A DNA stretch of 64,000 nt from Solicoccozyma terricola (lineage: Eukaryota > Basidiomycota > Tremellomycetes > Filobasidiales > Piskurozymaceae), in NCBI GenBank assembly GCA_001600875.1, contig BCLD01000025.1:102044-166043 (forward strand). Direction: 5' to 3'. The translations under genes were made by a program, and so were the position numbers. Under the pieces are notes generated by a model. That model had not been told where the DNA came from, searched no databases, and saw only the letters and a list, made by a program, of their open reading frames with translations. Positions 33,358 through 43,400 of the stretch are shown here, in pieces; within the stretch, counting starts at the first letter, position 1, and the number at the start of each line of letters is the position of its first letter.

Positions 33358-35253
33358 ATGGCACCGTTCAACGCACACAATGTTCAAGGTGATATTGTGC
33401 TGGGACTCACGAAGAAGGCACAATCCTTCGTCTTCTTCGCCATCGCCGATGCCACCGCCTTTCGCCGTGCACTCACGGCCCACACCGACGAATTGATCAC
33501 GACCACAGCCGAAGTCCAAGCTCACGAAGCTGGCATTGCCGATCACAAGGCAAAGTCGTCCGACTTGCTACCTGTGATTGGAGTCAATGTTGCCTTCTCT
33601 TCAGCCGGCCTCGACAAGCTCGGCGTGAAGGGTTCCTCCGTTGGGGACAGTCTGTTTGCGGAGGGCCAAGAGGTACAGGCAATTCCACATCTTTCTGACC
33701 CAAATGAGGCGGGGAAGCTTTTCACTTGGGAGGCTCCCTTCCTAGGCAGGCAGATACATGGCGTGTGGCTCGTGGCCGGATCCGATCAGCCTATCGTGGA
33801 CAAGCAGGTTGAGCTCATCAAGACCTTGTTTGGAGCGTCGATGAATGTGCTGGCCACAAAGGTTGGCTCTGTAAGGAAAGGCAACCAAGCAAAGCATGAG
33901 CACTTTGGTACAGTTCTTCCCATTTGACATGCAGCGTCGTAGCACGTTTACACTCTGACACGCAAACTACGCGCTCCACCAGGGTATCTCGACGGCGTCT
34001 CGCAGCCTGCCATCGAAGGCTTCGGAGACCCGCTCCCAGGGCAGGCGGTAGTGTCCGCAGGCACGATCCTCACTGGACTTTGGGGCGACAAGCTTTTCGG
34101 CTTTGGACGGCCAAGCTGGGCAAGGGAAGGTTCATTCCTGGCCTTCCGCAAGCTGAAGCAGCTCGTTCCAGAGTTTGACGACTTCACGGCCACGACGGCA
34201 GCTGGGATCACAGGAGCGACACCGGATTTGATAGGCGCGAGAATGGTTGGAAGGTGGAAGAGCGGTGTGTTGCCTTCAACGACGGCGCATGGGACATTGC
34301 GCCGCTGACGGAGTGTACTCTGTAGGTGTATCCATCGACCGGCACCCAGGGCAAGATTTCCCGCCCGAGGGCACGGACGAACAGAGGAGGAACCATTTCG
34401 ACTACAAGGATGACTCGGGGGGGGAAAAGTGTCCATACTTTGCTCACGTTCGGTGAGTCGCCAGGCTGATGTCCGGCCAGACATTCAGTGTGCGGAGGTT
34501 TGTATGTTTTCATCATCCCCAGGAAGATGAACCCTCGCGAGGGCCCTCCTCCGTTCCGAGCCGCAATCATCTTGCCGCACTCTGTTATCAGGCAGGGGAT
34601 CCCATATGGTGAGGCGTTGGCTATCGGAATCTCTGTTGATTCCAGCTGCACCGCTTGTTCATGGCTGTTCTATGAACCGCATCTAGGCATTGAAGTGACG
34701 GACGAGGAGCGCAACACAAGACACACCACGGAAGATCGCGGCCTGCTCTTTGTTTGCTACCAATCGGAGCTCTCCCGCGGTTTCCAGTTCCTCCAGGAGG
34801 TGCGATCGGTCTTCAATCTCTCCTACGACAACTCCTGACTTACGCTCCTGCTGCCCTTTCAGAGCTGGGCTAATAAGCCCAACTTTCCAATATTTACCGA
34901 GAAGTCTGGCTTCGACCCGATCATCGGCCAGTCACAAGACCCCCAAGACTTTACCATACTGGGTCTGGATCCTAACGCTAGTATTGCATGCTCTTCCTGG
35001 GTGGCAATACGTCGTCCTAATGACCTTATGTACATTTGCAGAGAAAAAGCCCCAACCCCCCAGATTCGACCCTTCTGATGCCGTTTGTTATCCCCAATGT
35101 GGGTAAAATTTCAATCCCTCCACACCATCCAAAGGGGATATGCTGACATGACTCGAGTGCATGATACAGGGGGGTGAATACTTTTTCTCGCCGAGCATCT
35201 CGGCACTGAAGGGGAAGCTCGGACTTGCTGGTGGGACTGGGGATGGTGCCTGA
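33358..35253 (+). CDS. Dye-decolorizing peroxidase (DyP)
   Basis: Eight exons fit in frame: 33358-33907, 33983-34264, 34326-34452, 34523-34608, 34687-34799, 34863-35000, 35042-35098 and 35170-35253, giving 478 residues, the usual length for fungal DyPs. Exon 2 opens with the GYLDGVSQP form of the GxxDG motif that carries the distal Asp. The proximal haem His lies in CPYFAHVRKMNPR, spanning an exon junction, followed by the Arg region RQGIPYG, then DRGLLFVCYQS and the C-terminal GGEYFFSPS. The N-terminus begins MAPFNAHNVQGDIVLG with no signal peptide, so it may act inside the cell. DyPs use hydrogen peroxide, which amino-acid oxidases of the LodA type release, so a functional link to the gene block on its left is conceivable. 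Confidence 0.88.
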
Positions 35254-35600
35254 AATGATGAATCGATAGCAGATGTGCCCTGTTCCTCCGAATGAAATTA
35301 ACTCACACTATTGAATCTCCAACGCGGTTGTACAGGAGGATAGACAGTAGGCTCGACCGCAGCCTGATCCAACTTGGACGTATGTGCGAGACCGCGGATA
35401 TCTCCCGTGCGAAGTTGTGCTGAGAGAGATGACCACATCGTTCATATGAACAACCGTCGAAATGGAAAGGACGCCTCATAATAACACTAAGTGGAGGGTG
35501 TAGTAGTCGCTGTTCAAAGTCGATATCACTCGCCAACCGGCATTAATTAAAACTGATTGTGTACTCTAATACACGTTCGAAACCCCCCAACCCCGCCGAC
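35254..35600. other. Intergenic, no gene seen
   Basis: Contains the 3' flanks of the convergent DyP and dehydrogenase genes; no gene recognised. Confidence 0.4.
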
Positions 35601-36495
35601 TCATAGCCACGCCTTGAGTTCTCCTCCGGTCCACTCCCACAGTTTCACCGCGTTCTCCTTGGTTGCAAATTTACTCCTAACCCCGACAACCCCGACCGGC
35701 TCATAATATCCACCGGTTGACTATATTCTTGATAACAGTCGTTATAGCCCAAAGTTGAGAGTAAGCACTTTGCCAGGGTCGAAGCACCGGTGCAACGAGG
35801 TGCATCAACACCCGGAGTATCCATGACGCCTTTTTGATCATCTCTGTCATTACCAAGCCGGGATGTACGGAGACGGGTGAGTATGTCAGGGTATCGAATC
35901 GCAAGTTGATCTGCATGTACCATGTTTGCGAATTAATCGACGCATTGGAGCTTGAAACCTTAAATCCTTGAAACTACGAAGGGATTTGTAGGTTTATACC
36001 TGCCGATGATGTCTGTCGTTGAAGAGAGGAATACAAGATAACGATACGAACATCTGCACCGGACGCTGTCATCGCCGCTGGGTTACTTGGCAGTTTACAC
36101 CCCCCAAATAGGCTCATATCCATCCTTGGTTAGAACATCCCCTGATCCAGTTCCTGATATCCCTATGCGTTTTCAACCAAAAGATCGAGACCATCCCATT
36201 GAGCGAGAGAGACGCTGCGTTTTCGACGGATGACGACGACGTCATGTCACACGCCACGAACGAGACTAGACTTGAGCCGCCAGCGGTCTCGATTACTTTC
36301 TTGGCGGATTGTCGATCACGTCCAGTGAACACGATTTGTCGAGGGTTGTGCTTGGCTACAGTTTGTAGACCGAGACCCCCAGTGCTTGGGGGGTGAGCAT
36401 CACCCCCAATCCTCTCTCACTCGTACAAGCCAAAGCAAACTAACCACCGGTGACAAAGATCACCTTACCCGACAGGTCTCCAATGTCACGATTTG
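35601..36495 (-). pseudogene. Decayed short-chain dehydrogenase/reductase
   Basis: Pieces of a classical SDR are found in order on the minus strand but in different frames: LSGKVIFVTGG then TGGLGLQTV (cofactor glycines), FTGRDRQSAKKVIE, VACDM, DGLDLLVENA running into TAG before GIS, a TKDGYEPIWG piece, SGADVRIVILYSS, VHPGLVMTEMIKK, and a clean C-terminal TGGYYEPVGVVG...LWEW ending at TGA 35601. At least three frame changes (near 36180, 36095 and 35715) cannot all be explained by introns. The active-site region around the expected YxxxK is not readable. It is therefore probably a pseudogene; sequencing error is the alternative. DyP ends 350 bp away, tail to tail. Confidence 0.6.
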
Positions 36496-37074
36496 TACTG
36501 CGAGAGTTTCAGTGGTATGCGGTTCGTGTGAGTGGCAGTGGAACAGCTGGACAATCAAATCCACATAAACGCCGAATTCCTCTTCTATCGGCGAACAATA
36601 GGCTATTCGGAACTCTCAGGAGCATATATGTTCTCAAAAAATGGTCGTGCTGAATTCCGATGATCATTCCCGTGTGTTGCGTGCCCTGATGATAGACTCA
36701 TTCCGACACGCTAAAACTTTCTTGGGATCGGCTGCGCCACATCAATCTCCTCTGCTCCAGTGCAGAACCGACGGAAGGGAGGATCCGCTAGAACAGGGTG
36801 ATTTGCTGACCTATGACACAGCATCTGTTTCTTGCTGTTTCTTTACATTTGCACCCTTTGTCCAATCCCCGAGTCTTATCCATTCGTTTCTCAAGCCTCC
36901 CTGTTTTTCAAAATTTCTCAAGACATATCCGACTGACAGCACAATCCGAAAGATTAGAATACGGATGTACAAGACCATGACCGCAGGAACCACCAAACCC
37001 CTTCCAATCACACTTTGAATGTGTGAAAGCTTTCTTGCCAAGAACGACCCATGATTCTCTTTAAAGCCCTCCAA
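36496..37074. other. Intergenic, no gene seen
   Basis: Short frames on both strands without motifs, between the SDR relic and the C-terminal end of the sugar porter. Confidence 0.4.
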
Positions 37075-37817
37075 TCATGCCTTCAGCGGGTCGAGTGTTT
37101 CTTTATGATCAAGTGACATCTCCTTCTTGTCCTCCATCGAATTGCGTTGCATGGAGGCGGCAGGCGCTTCGATGTCCGCCTGGACTCCAGGCTGAAGCAC
37201 GGCTGCGTCACCATCTAAGAGAAATAAGATGGGTTAGGAATATACTCATGTGCGTGAGTGCCCGGATGGTGCTCACCGAAAAGCACAGCGATCTCCTCAA
37301 GAGCGTAGCTGCAAGGGGCGACGCCAGATTCTGCGTATTAGCACAAAGAAAGCCCTGAGCACTTGCAGTAGCATATCGACTCACCCCTTTGTCTCGGGGA
37401 ACAGCAGGTACAAGACCGCAATCTCGATGATGATCCAGGGGATGTGAATAATAAAGTATTTCCATCCGAGGTTCTCGAGGCCGATCGGTGTAGCGTAGTT
37501 GAAGATGAGACCGACGCAATTTCCAGTAAATTGGAAGACGGCAATTCCAGTCGCCCGGATGTGGAAAGGATTGATTTCTGACAAATACAACGAGAGATTG
37601 CCGTTGAAACCGAGGCTGTCCATGGTCATTAATTTTGCGCAAGTCAATAAACGAGCCGGGAGTAGACCATAATCGAAAGAGAACGACAAATGACTCACTT
37701 GTAAGCTGGCGAGAACAGGTAGACGAAAGCAACCACAGCGTAACTGGCAGCTTTGTTGCTGTGATTCCCCGCATAGATCGCCGAGCAGGCTGTGATGCCG
37801 GCCACGACCATGAGCAT

Positions 37818-37827
37818 CGACGTCAAA
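37818..37827. repeat. Left copy of 10-bp direct repeat (target duplication)
   Basis: cgacgtcaaa, identical to 39417-39426. It is part of the porter coding sequence on the left side of the insert. Confidence 0.85.
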
Positions 37828-37833
37828 GACGTT

Positions 37834-37843
37834 TAGCGACGTT

Positions 37844-37879
<36 letters not shown>

Positions 37880-37923
37880 ACCGAAGCAGAATTCGGTAAG
37901 CGTTGGATTGTTCACCCACTAAT

Positions 37924-37978
<55 letters not shown>

Positions 37979-38100
37979 ATGGAGGGTTATCGTAATAGTA
38001 ATTGAGGGTAGTACGAGAGGAACTGCTCATTCACATAATTGGTATTTGCGCCTGTCCGATCGGGCAATGGCGCGAAGCTATCATGTGCTAGATTATGGCT
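37834..38100 (+). rRNA. Large-subunit (25S/28S) rRNA, 3' region, left piece
   Basis: The sequence tagcgacgttgctttttgat and its continuation through aagcagaattcggtaagcg, acccactaatagggaacgtg and accgtcgtgagacaggttag is the highly conserved 3' domain of nuclear LSU rRNA. It begins abruptly in domain VI territory and stops at the assembly gap with ...gattatggct. Confidence 0.92.
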
Positions 38101-38200
38101 NNNNNNNNNNNNNNNNNNNNNNNNNNNNNNNNNNNNNNNNNNNNNNNNNNNNNNNNNNNNNNNNNNNNNNNNNNNNNNNNNNNNNNNNNNNNNNNNNNNN
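38101..38200. other. Assembly gap (100 N)
   Basis: Exactly 100 N, the usual placeholder for a gap of unknown length. LSU rRNA continues directly across it: the left side ends ggct and the right side begins ggct, overlapping by four bases, so a single-copy insert would need no missing sequence, but whole rDNA units could also be hidden here. Confidence 0.95.
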
Positions 38201-38475
38201 GGCTGAACGCCTCTAAGTCAGAATCTGTGCTAGAAACGATGATGTTGGTCCCGCACATGTTAGTTGTGTTTAAATAGAGCTTCGGCTTGTGAACCATACA
38301 TGTTGATCTGGTAGCTTGGCGGAAAGGCCTTGTTATTTGTCGACGCATTGAAATTGAGATATGGGCGGGGGTGAATCCTTTGCAGACGACTTGAATGGGC
38401 ACGGGGTGCTGTAAGCGGTAGAGTAGCCTTGTTGCTACGATCCGCTGAGGCTAAGCCCTTGTGCTATAGATTTGT
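38201..38475 (+). rRNA. Large-subunit (25S/28S) rRNA, 3' end
   Basis: Starts ggctgaacgcctctaagtca, a nearly universal segment near the 3' end of nuclear LSU rRNA, and runs to cgatccgctgaggctaagcc and the final tttgt at about 38475. Confidence 0.92.
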
Positions 38476-38915
38476 NCAACTTAGTTGAACTTCTCTTCCT
38501 TTCAGATTACATTACTTAGGGCCGGTTTCCGGTTGTTACCTTTGTACTGTGTTTTGGACCGGAATTTTGGCAAAAAAAAACGGTCCCCCCCAACACAGCC
38601 AAAATTACCTAGGGCCGGCTGTGAATCAAGGATGTAATATGGGTATGGTTGAGATTAGTACTTGGAAAGGACCAAAAAAACCCCCCCTAGTAATTCTTTA
38701 CTATCAGTAATTTCTTTACTAAGTATCAGTAATTCTTTACTATCAGTAATTTCTTTACTAAGTATCAGTAATTCTTTACTACGTATCAGTAATTTCTTTA
38801 CTAAGTAGTAATTCCTTTACTAAGTATCAGTAATTCTTTACCAAGTCTCAGTGAATATTAAGTGTAAAGTAGTTAACCCTCCAGGGTTTATCATGTTAGT
38901 ATTGCAGTTAATGTT
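38476..38915 (+). other. Ribosomal intergenic spacer 1
   Basis: Non-coding spacer between LSU and 5S genes, AT-rich, with long A and C runs near 38570-38590 and 38670-38686 and a block of short repeats at 38689-38850. Confidence 0.8.
38689..38850. repeat. IGS short tandem repeats
   Basis: Eight imperfect units built on agtaattctttactaagtatc (17-22 bp, some missing the aagt). Such subrepeats are typical of rDNA spacers and often vary in number between units and strains. Confidence 0.85.
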
Positions 38916-39033
38916 ATCCACGGCCATAGGACTCTGAAAGCACCGCATCCCGTCCGATCTGCGCAGTTAACCAGAGTGCCGCCTAGTTAGTACCACGGTG
39001 GGGGACCACGCGGGAATCCTAGGTGCTGTGGTT
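38916..39033 (+). rRNA. 5S ribosomal RNA
   Basis: A 118-bp match to fungal 5S: it starts atccacggccataggactct, has the internal promoter region around gatctgcgcagttaacc, and ends ggaatcctaggtgctgtgg. A T-rich tail (gtttttattttcttttt) serves as the Pol III terminator. It is on the same strand as the LSU gene. It appears intact, so it may still be transcribed at this ectopic site. Confidence 0.95.
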
Positions 39034-39055
39034 TTTATTTTCTTTTTGCGCATTT
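39031..39055 (+). terminator. Pol III terminator of the 5S gene
   Basis: Runs of five T at the end of the 5S sequence, followed by another T5, on the coding strand. Confidence 0.7.
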
Positions 39056-39416
39056 TGGGATTACTTAGGGCNGGTTTAGCCTCGTACTTGGGAGAAATAA
39101 AGCTTCATTTTTCACCTATGGCAGTTTTGATGCTATCATTCCCAAACTTTGTACAGGGCTGGAGGTGGTCCTGGGGTATCCAAAACTGCTTTAAAAAGCA
39201 TACTTTCACTTGGTAACGGCTGCAAAAATCGAGAATTTTTTTTTTTTTATTTAGGCCTTAGGCCTGTAAAAGCTCAGGTCTTTTTTTGGTGCTAAAAAAG
39301 TCATTATTTGGCTACTGTTGCGGGCAGATTTAATGATTAAATGTCATAAATGGGCCAGAGATGTAAAAATGGAGGTGTTTTCTTGCAGATTACATGAAAA
39401 CACGCATCTGGTCTAA
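39034..39416 (+). other. Partial ribosomal intergenic spacer 2
   Basis: Non-coding sequence after the 5S gene with T runs near 39235-39250, ending at the right insertion junction ...ctggtctaa. Confidence 0.65.
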
Positions 39417-39426
39417 CGACGTCAAA
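39417..39426. repeat. Right copy of 10-bp direct repeat (target duplication)
   Basis: cgacgtcaaa, identical to 37818-37827; the porter frame resumes immediately to its right. Confidence 0.85.
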
Positions 39427-40868
39427 AATAGAGGCCTCCGACCAACACGTCCAGGTAGAAACGCAAATCCAAGAGCAGAAAACCAGGAGAGCATCTGCGA
39501 GGTGGCGTTGATCAAGGTCTGATTAAGATCCGATGTGATACCAATGGATGTCAAAACCGGGGAAAAGTAGTAGCTGATGAAGGAGTTTCCCGATGCCTGA
39601 GAACAGATGGCAAGCCAGACGACCACAAACATACGCTTGCGGTTGCCCTTTGTCCTGAAGACTTCTTTGATAGGCTCGATGTAGCCCTTGCTAACTTGCT
39701 TCTCTTGCTCAAGGGCGAGTGCCATCTCCTCATACTCCCAAAGCGCGAGGGGGTCACTGGTATCGCCCTCGGCGTGGTACTTGACAATAAGTGCAAGCGC
39801 TTCTTCTTTCTTGCCACGAGAATAGAGATGTCGAGGACTGTCGGGAACCCAAAACGTGAAGATGACTTGCAAGAACGCTGGGGCGCACTGAATACCGGAC
39901 GGAATTCGCCACGAAGCTGTGCCTTGGATCCTAACGGTACCTGTGTTTATGCAAGTTGTTCTTTCATTGGTTTGTGCTTGAACATGTAAGGCTTAATGGC
40001 TACTGACCATAGATGATGAAGGCGGCAACGATGGATCCGAATGCGTAACTGATCAACCGTAAGAGGGATTAGCATATGAATCAGCCTTTTCTTCAAGTTG
40101 GTTCATTGGTAACGGACGACTATGGGTACACAATGCCGTGCTGTCAGTAAGCGTGCGGACGCCAATGGGTGGTCTTCAAGATGGATTAACTCACCGTGTA
40201 AAAGATCGCGGTGGCTGTGGCTCGTTGCTTGGGACTAGGCGGGGTAAAGACACACCATGGTAAGTTGCACATTCCCATGCTATCCAACCAAGCCTCGACT
40301 CACTGTGCGACTTCGGAGATCAAGCTAATACTCGCTATAACGTTCGAGAAAACCGGGGTCAGCCTTTCGTCGCCTTGGAATCACCAAAGGTTCGACGCAC
40401 CTCCCACACACCAGACATTGCCGAACCCGATGAATGCTCTGGAAAGGCCGTACATTGCCAAATTCTGGGAACTGGCTTGGAGGGCACCACCCACGCAGAT
40501 GACGACTGCTCCGAGCCAGAGCGACCACTTGCGTCCGAAATGATCTGCCACCAGCGCGAGGGTGAATGTGGCGAGGAAAGAGCCAATCGTAGGAGCCGCT
40601 CCGAGCGTCGCAAGCGTAGGACCGGTGGGGTGATGGAAGAATTCTTGCCAGCTCGTCACAGCTTGCAGCGCTCCAAACATCGAGCCGTCGAAGCCAGCGG
40701 CCCACATCGTGATGAGAGGGCAGAGGAGCAACAGGTTTAACGTGCGAAGGTTCTTGTAGCGCCACCATTTTTTCACGTCGAGATTTGGTTGATCAGGGAA
40801 TTCGCTTGGCTGAGGTGTGTTGGGCGGCGGCATACTGTAGAGCTCAATGTCGCAGACCAGACTGTTGG

Positions 40869-41616
40869 TTAAATGTGGGGAAATGTCTTACTGCAGCAGG
40901 TGCTCCATATCCTGGTATTTGTACCTCCTAAGCTCCATTGGACTCTACTTTGACGGTGTATTCGATTTGCCGATGGCGAGCTTCCTCGTGAGTCGAGCAA
41001 AGCCTGCTGGATCTCGGTCATACTACTATTTGGCACCTCTCGACAATTTGGGAAAGACCGATCGGTTGTTCCGACGGTGTCGGTATAACCGAGCGGAGCA
41101 ATCATGCGCACGTTAGAGGCTAGCTCCCCAACCACGGCTGCCAGCTGGATGATCGGCCCAATTCCGAGCAACCGACGTCCCGTCCCACGCGGACCACATT
41201 CAGCTAGAACTCGTTCCGCCACCAGGTTGGCGCTCAATATCGAAGCTTTCACTACCCTCATCTCCCCTAAATTATGGTCTGTCGTCGGCGAAATACGCGG
41301 CGAAATTCGCCACCGGACGAGCGGCGCATGATTGGGCCGTGAGTGGCTGAGGATTTGGTTCAGTTGGAAGACACAACAATCCGGTCTGTTCCTGCATGCA
41401 GCTGGAGCACGGCGGCTGAGAATCAGAATGCAGCTCGATATTCCCGCCGCACCTGATTCCCAGTTGCTGGCATGATCCCCGAGCGTGATCATAGACACAC
41501 AGCCCGCACAACCAGTACAAAGAGAACCCCCCTTGGTTGCCTCGGTCGGTTCCACACAACTTAGGCATGAGCAAGAAACCTTGTCGCAACATGAGGTTGG
41601 TGATTTGAGAGAGCAT
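40869..41616 (-). pseudogene. Possible Zn-cluster regulator relic
   Basis: On the minus strand the segment GSCQQLGIRCGG, then QPPCSSCMQEQTGLLC about 15 residues later, matches the last five cysteines of a Zn2Cys6 cluster (C-x6-C ... C-x2-C-x7-C), but the first CxxC is not readable in frame (Arg where Cys is expected). Downstream frames to 40869 stay open without recognisable domains. It could be a decayed regulator or a gene whose first exon I cannot place; its position just upstream of the split porter would suit a sugar-pathway regulator. Confidence 0.3.
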
Positions 41617-42049
41617 TAAAACGGTCTTCTATCTCCTCCCACAAAAACGCCACGACCCATTCGTATGCCTACATAATAACTTAAACACGTGCAAAGGTCA
41701 TTCCATCTATCAGCACCTACTTCGACTCCTACCATAACAACAACCGACGGTCGCACGGTCAATCAACCTCCCACAGCCTTATTCTCATTCAGCATGGCTT
41801 CAGCTTCAGCAACTATATCCGTAACATTACCCTTGTGACTGCACATCCTCAGTTGTACGTGTCAGCCTACCCGGTGACCGGTCCTTGTGCACAAACCCTG
41901 CAACCAGCTTCAGTATCTGGATCACGATGGAAGCGGAATGAGATAGACGAGATGCTTCAGTGATCACGACAACCCCATGCGGCGTTGGCAGCTCAGCAGG
42001 TTGGGACTCAACAGAAACAACAGCAGGCTTGGGCTCAAGCATCCGCGTC
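41617..42049. other. Intergenic region upstream of the cyclin gene
   Basis: No gene recognised. An ATG at 41793 (MASASATIS) might be a first exon of the cyclin gene, but the splice phase does not fit. Confidence 0.35.
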
Positions 42050-42910
42050 ATGGCATCAACTGCTATCGTCGTCATCGGCCACACAACCAGCACCCCATCG
42101 CCGCACTCGTCCTCTTTGAGCCAAGCACCAAAGGAGAGTCGTCCGAGTGATCCTTACTATGGTCACAAGCGGATGAGTCATATGGCTAGCAGCTTCGTGA
42201 GTTTGGCAGGTTCTCCTATCACATCGAGAGAGTAATGACTCTGATACTTTAATTTCCATTTTACTTTTTAACCACAGATCATCAACATGTTCAACTGCCC
42301 CAACATTCCTCCTAAATCTACGGTAGAACCGAACACACAGCCACCGACTTTGGCTCACTTTATCGCCGCAAGTAATCAGACTTTTTTTCACCAATCTTCG
42401 GCGTCATTTCACTTACATCCCGCGGTCTTCTATCCTTCTTCAGTATGCCCTCTACCGAGCCCGCCTCCCTCACTTTGTCAACCCTCACCGCTCTCCTTTA
42501 CCTGCATCGTCTAAAGACTCGTTTCCCGGTCTCACGAGGTTCATCAGGTCACAGGCTCTTCATCTCGGCATTCATGGTCGCGAACAAGATCGGATGTGAT
42601 CATGCCTACTCGAATCTTAGTTGGTGTGTAGTCGGTCAGAAGATGTTTAGCTTGAAGGAAATTAACCGGATGGAGAGGGAGATGTGTGGGTACCTGGAGT
42701 GGAACTTAGTGAGTTACCTTTCGCTGTGACCCTGTTCACAGTCAGACTCTTGTGATTGATTACTCATGCTTCTTCTCTTAGAATGCGCCCTCACACGAGG
42801 TCTACATGCTCGAACACCTCCTCATGCGAATACATGGCGCGCCAATTGCCCCACTCAAGAGATCCACCGTCTCTTCGTCCGCCGCCACGGAATCATCTTC
42901 ACCGATGTAG
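42050..42910 (+). CDS. PCL/Pho80-like cyclin
   Basis: Exons 42050-42196, 42278-42371, 42444-42708 and 42782-42910. The chain reads YYGHKRMSHMASSF, then TLAHFIA, then LTLSTLTALLYLHRLKTRFP, FISAFMVANKIGCDHAYSN and SLKEINRMEREMCGYLEWNL, which is the cyclin box of Pho85-type cyclins; the tail is short and Ser-rich. These bind a Pho85/Cdk5-like kinase and adjust nutrient, polarity or cell-cycle responses. The second junction is off by one base: the only GT donor leaves phase 1 while the acceptor at 42443 needs phase 2, so either the splice model or the gene is faulty. The start is unsure. The box looks otherwise conserved. Confidence 0.7.
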
Positions 42911-43224
42911 ATCGACAGCTGCAACTCCTTTACCTCGACTGGCCGCCTACCCTTCCATAGCCTCTACTTTGCCACGAGTGGTGGAACATCGCACGCATTC
43001 GTGGAAGTGATTTGGGCGTGGCCGGATGGTTGCGACTGATGGGAGAAGATGATTCTTCCGCCACTGGAGTGGGCAAAGAGCAAGGTAATATAGGGTGAAC
43101 ACCTGCTGTAAAAACATGCGGAGAGAAAAGATGCAAATTTCCACCAAGCCAGTCATATCTTCTGGGCGGTAGGAATTCGGATCATCCTGTTACTTGTAGA
43201 CCTGAAACTATGCTGCACCGTTTA
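42911..43224. other. Intergenic, no gene seen
   Basis: Short frames without motifs between the cyclin gene and a retroelement fragment. Confidence 0.35.
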
Positions 43225-43400
43225 GATACACCAATTGGAACGGTCAAGAAATGACCATTTCTTACACTCCGCAACAGAATGGGAAAGGGGAGCGTTACAA
43301 TCGGACACTGGAAAGCATCGTCCCTGCTCTAACTGTGTCCTTTGGGCATCCGTTTGATCGATGGAAATCCCGAGGTCCGACGCGATGTGACGGCGAGTCA
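43225..43400 (+). mobile_element. Ty1/copia integrase fragment
   Basis: One frame reads MTISYTPQQNGKGERYNRTLESIVPAL, the conserved C-terminal core of copia-type integrases (YTPQQNG..ER.NRT). Nothing else of the polyprotein is nearby, so this is a relic of a few dozen codons. It sits in the 0.7-kb space between the cyclin and the GH3 genes. Confidence 0.55.

Larger units (their letters stand above)
37828..39416 (+). other. rDNA-derived insertion in the sugar porter gene
   Basis: The segment comprises six filler bases (gacgtt), the 3' portion of the large-subunit rRNA gene (interrupted by an assembly gap), spacer with repeats, a 5S gene and the first part of the next spacer. All parts are in native rDNA order and orientation. 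It has no terminal inverted repeats, poly(A) or element-encoded protein. Because it includes spacer and a Pol III gene, it derives from DNA rather than from one rRNA transcript. Perfect 10-bp repeats flank it, as expected from a staggered break filled in after capture of a fragment. Confidence 0.8.
37075..40833 (-). pseudogene. MFS sugar porter gene split by an rDNA insertion
   Basis: The N-terminal half lies at 40833-39427: start MPPPNTPQPSEFPDQ, first helix LLLLCPLITMWAAGFDGSMF, then ADHFGRKWSLWLG (loop 2-3 signature), VPDSPRHLYSRGKKEEA (loop 6-7), and GRVGRRPLFLTS. The C-terminal half lies at 37817-37075: VVAGITACSAIYAGNHS, YLSEINPFHIRATGIAV, a helix LFNYATPIGLENLGWKYF, PETKG, ALEEIAVLFG and a hydrophilic tail ending at TGA 37075. 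The halves meet in the middle of one helix and are separated by 1.6 kb of rDNA flanked by 10-bp direct repeats. Family: lactose/hexose-type sugar porters with 12 helices. As it stands the gene cannot give a full protein unless the insert were removed from the transcript. Confidence 0.85.

Noticed and set aside
37828..39416. Simple scaffolding error joining a porter contig to rDNA
   Set aside because: Each junction lies within contiguous sequence, the flanking repeats match perfectly over 10 bp, and the two halves fit in frame with nothing lost.
40359..40740. Plus-strand charged frames near 40.4-40.7 kb
   Set aside because: Antisense to the sugar porter's N-terminal exon.
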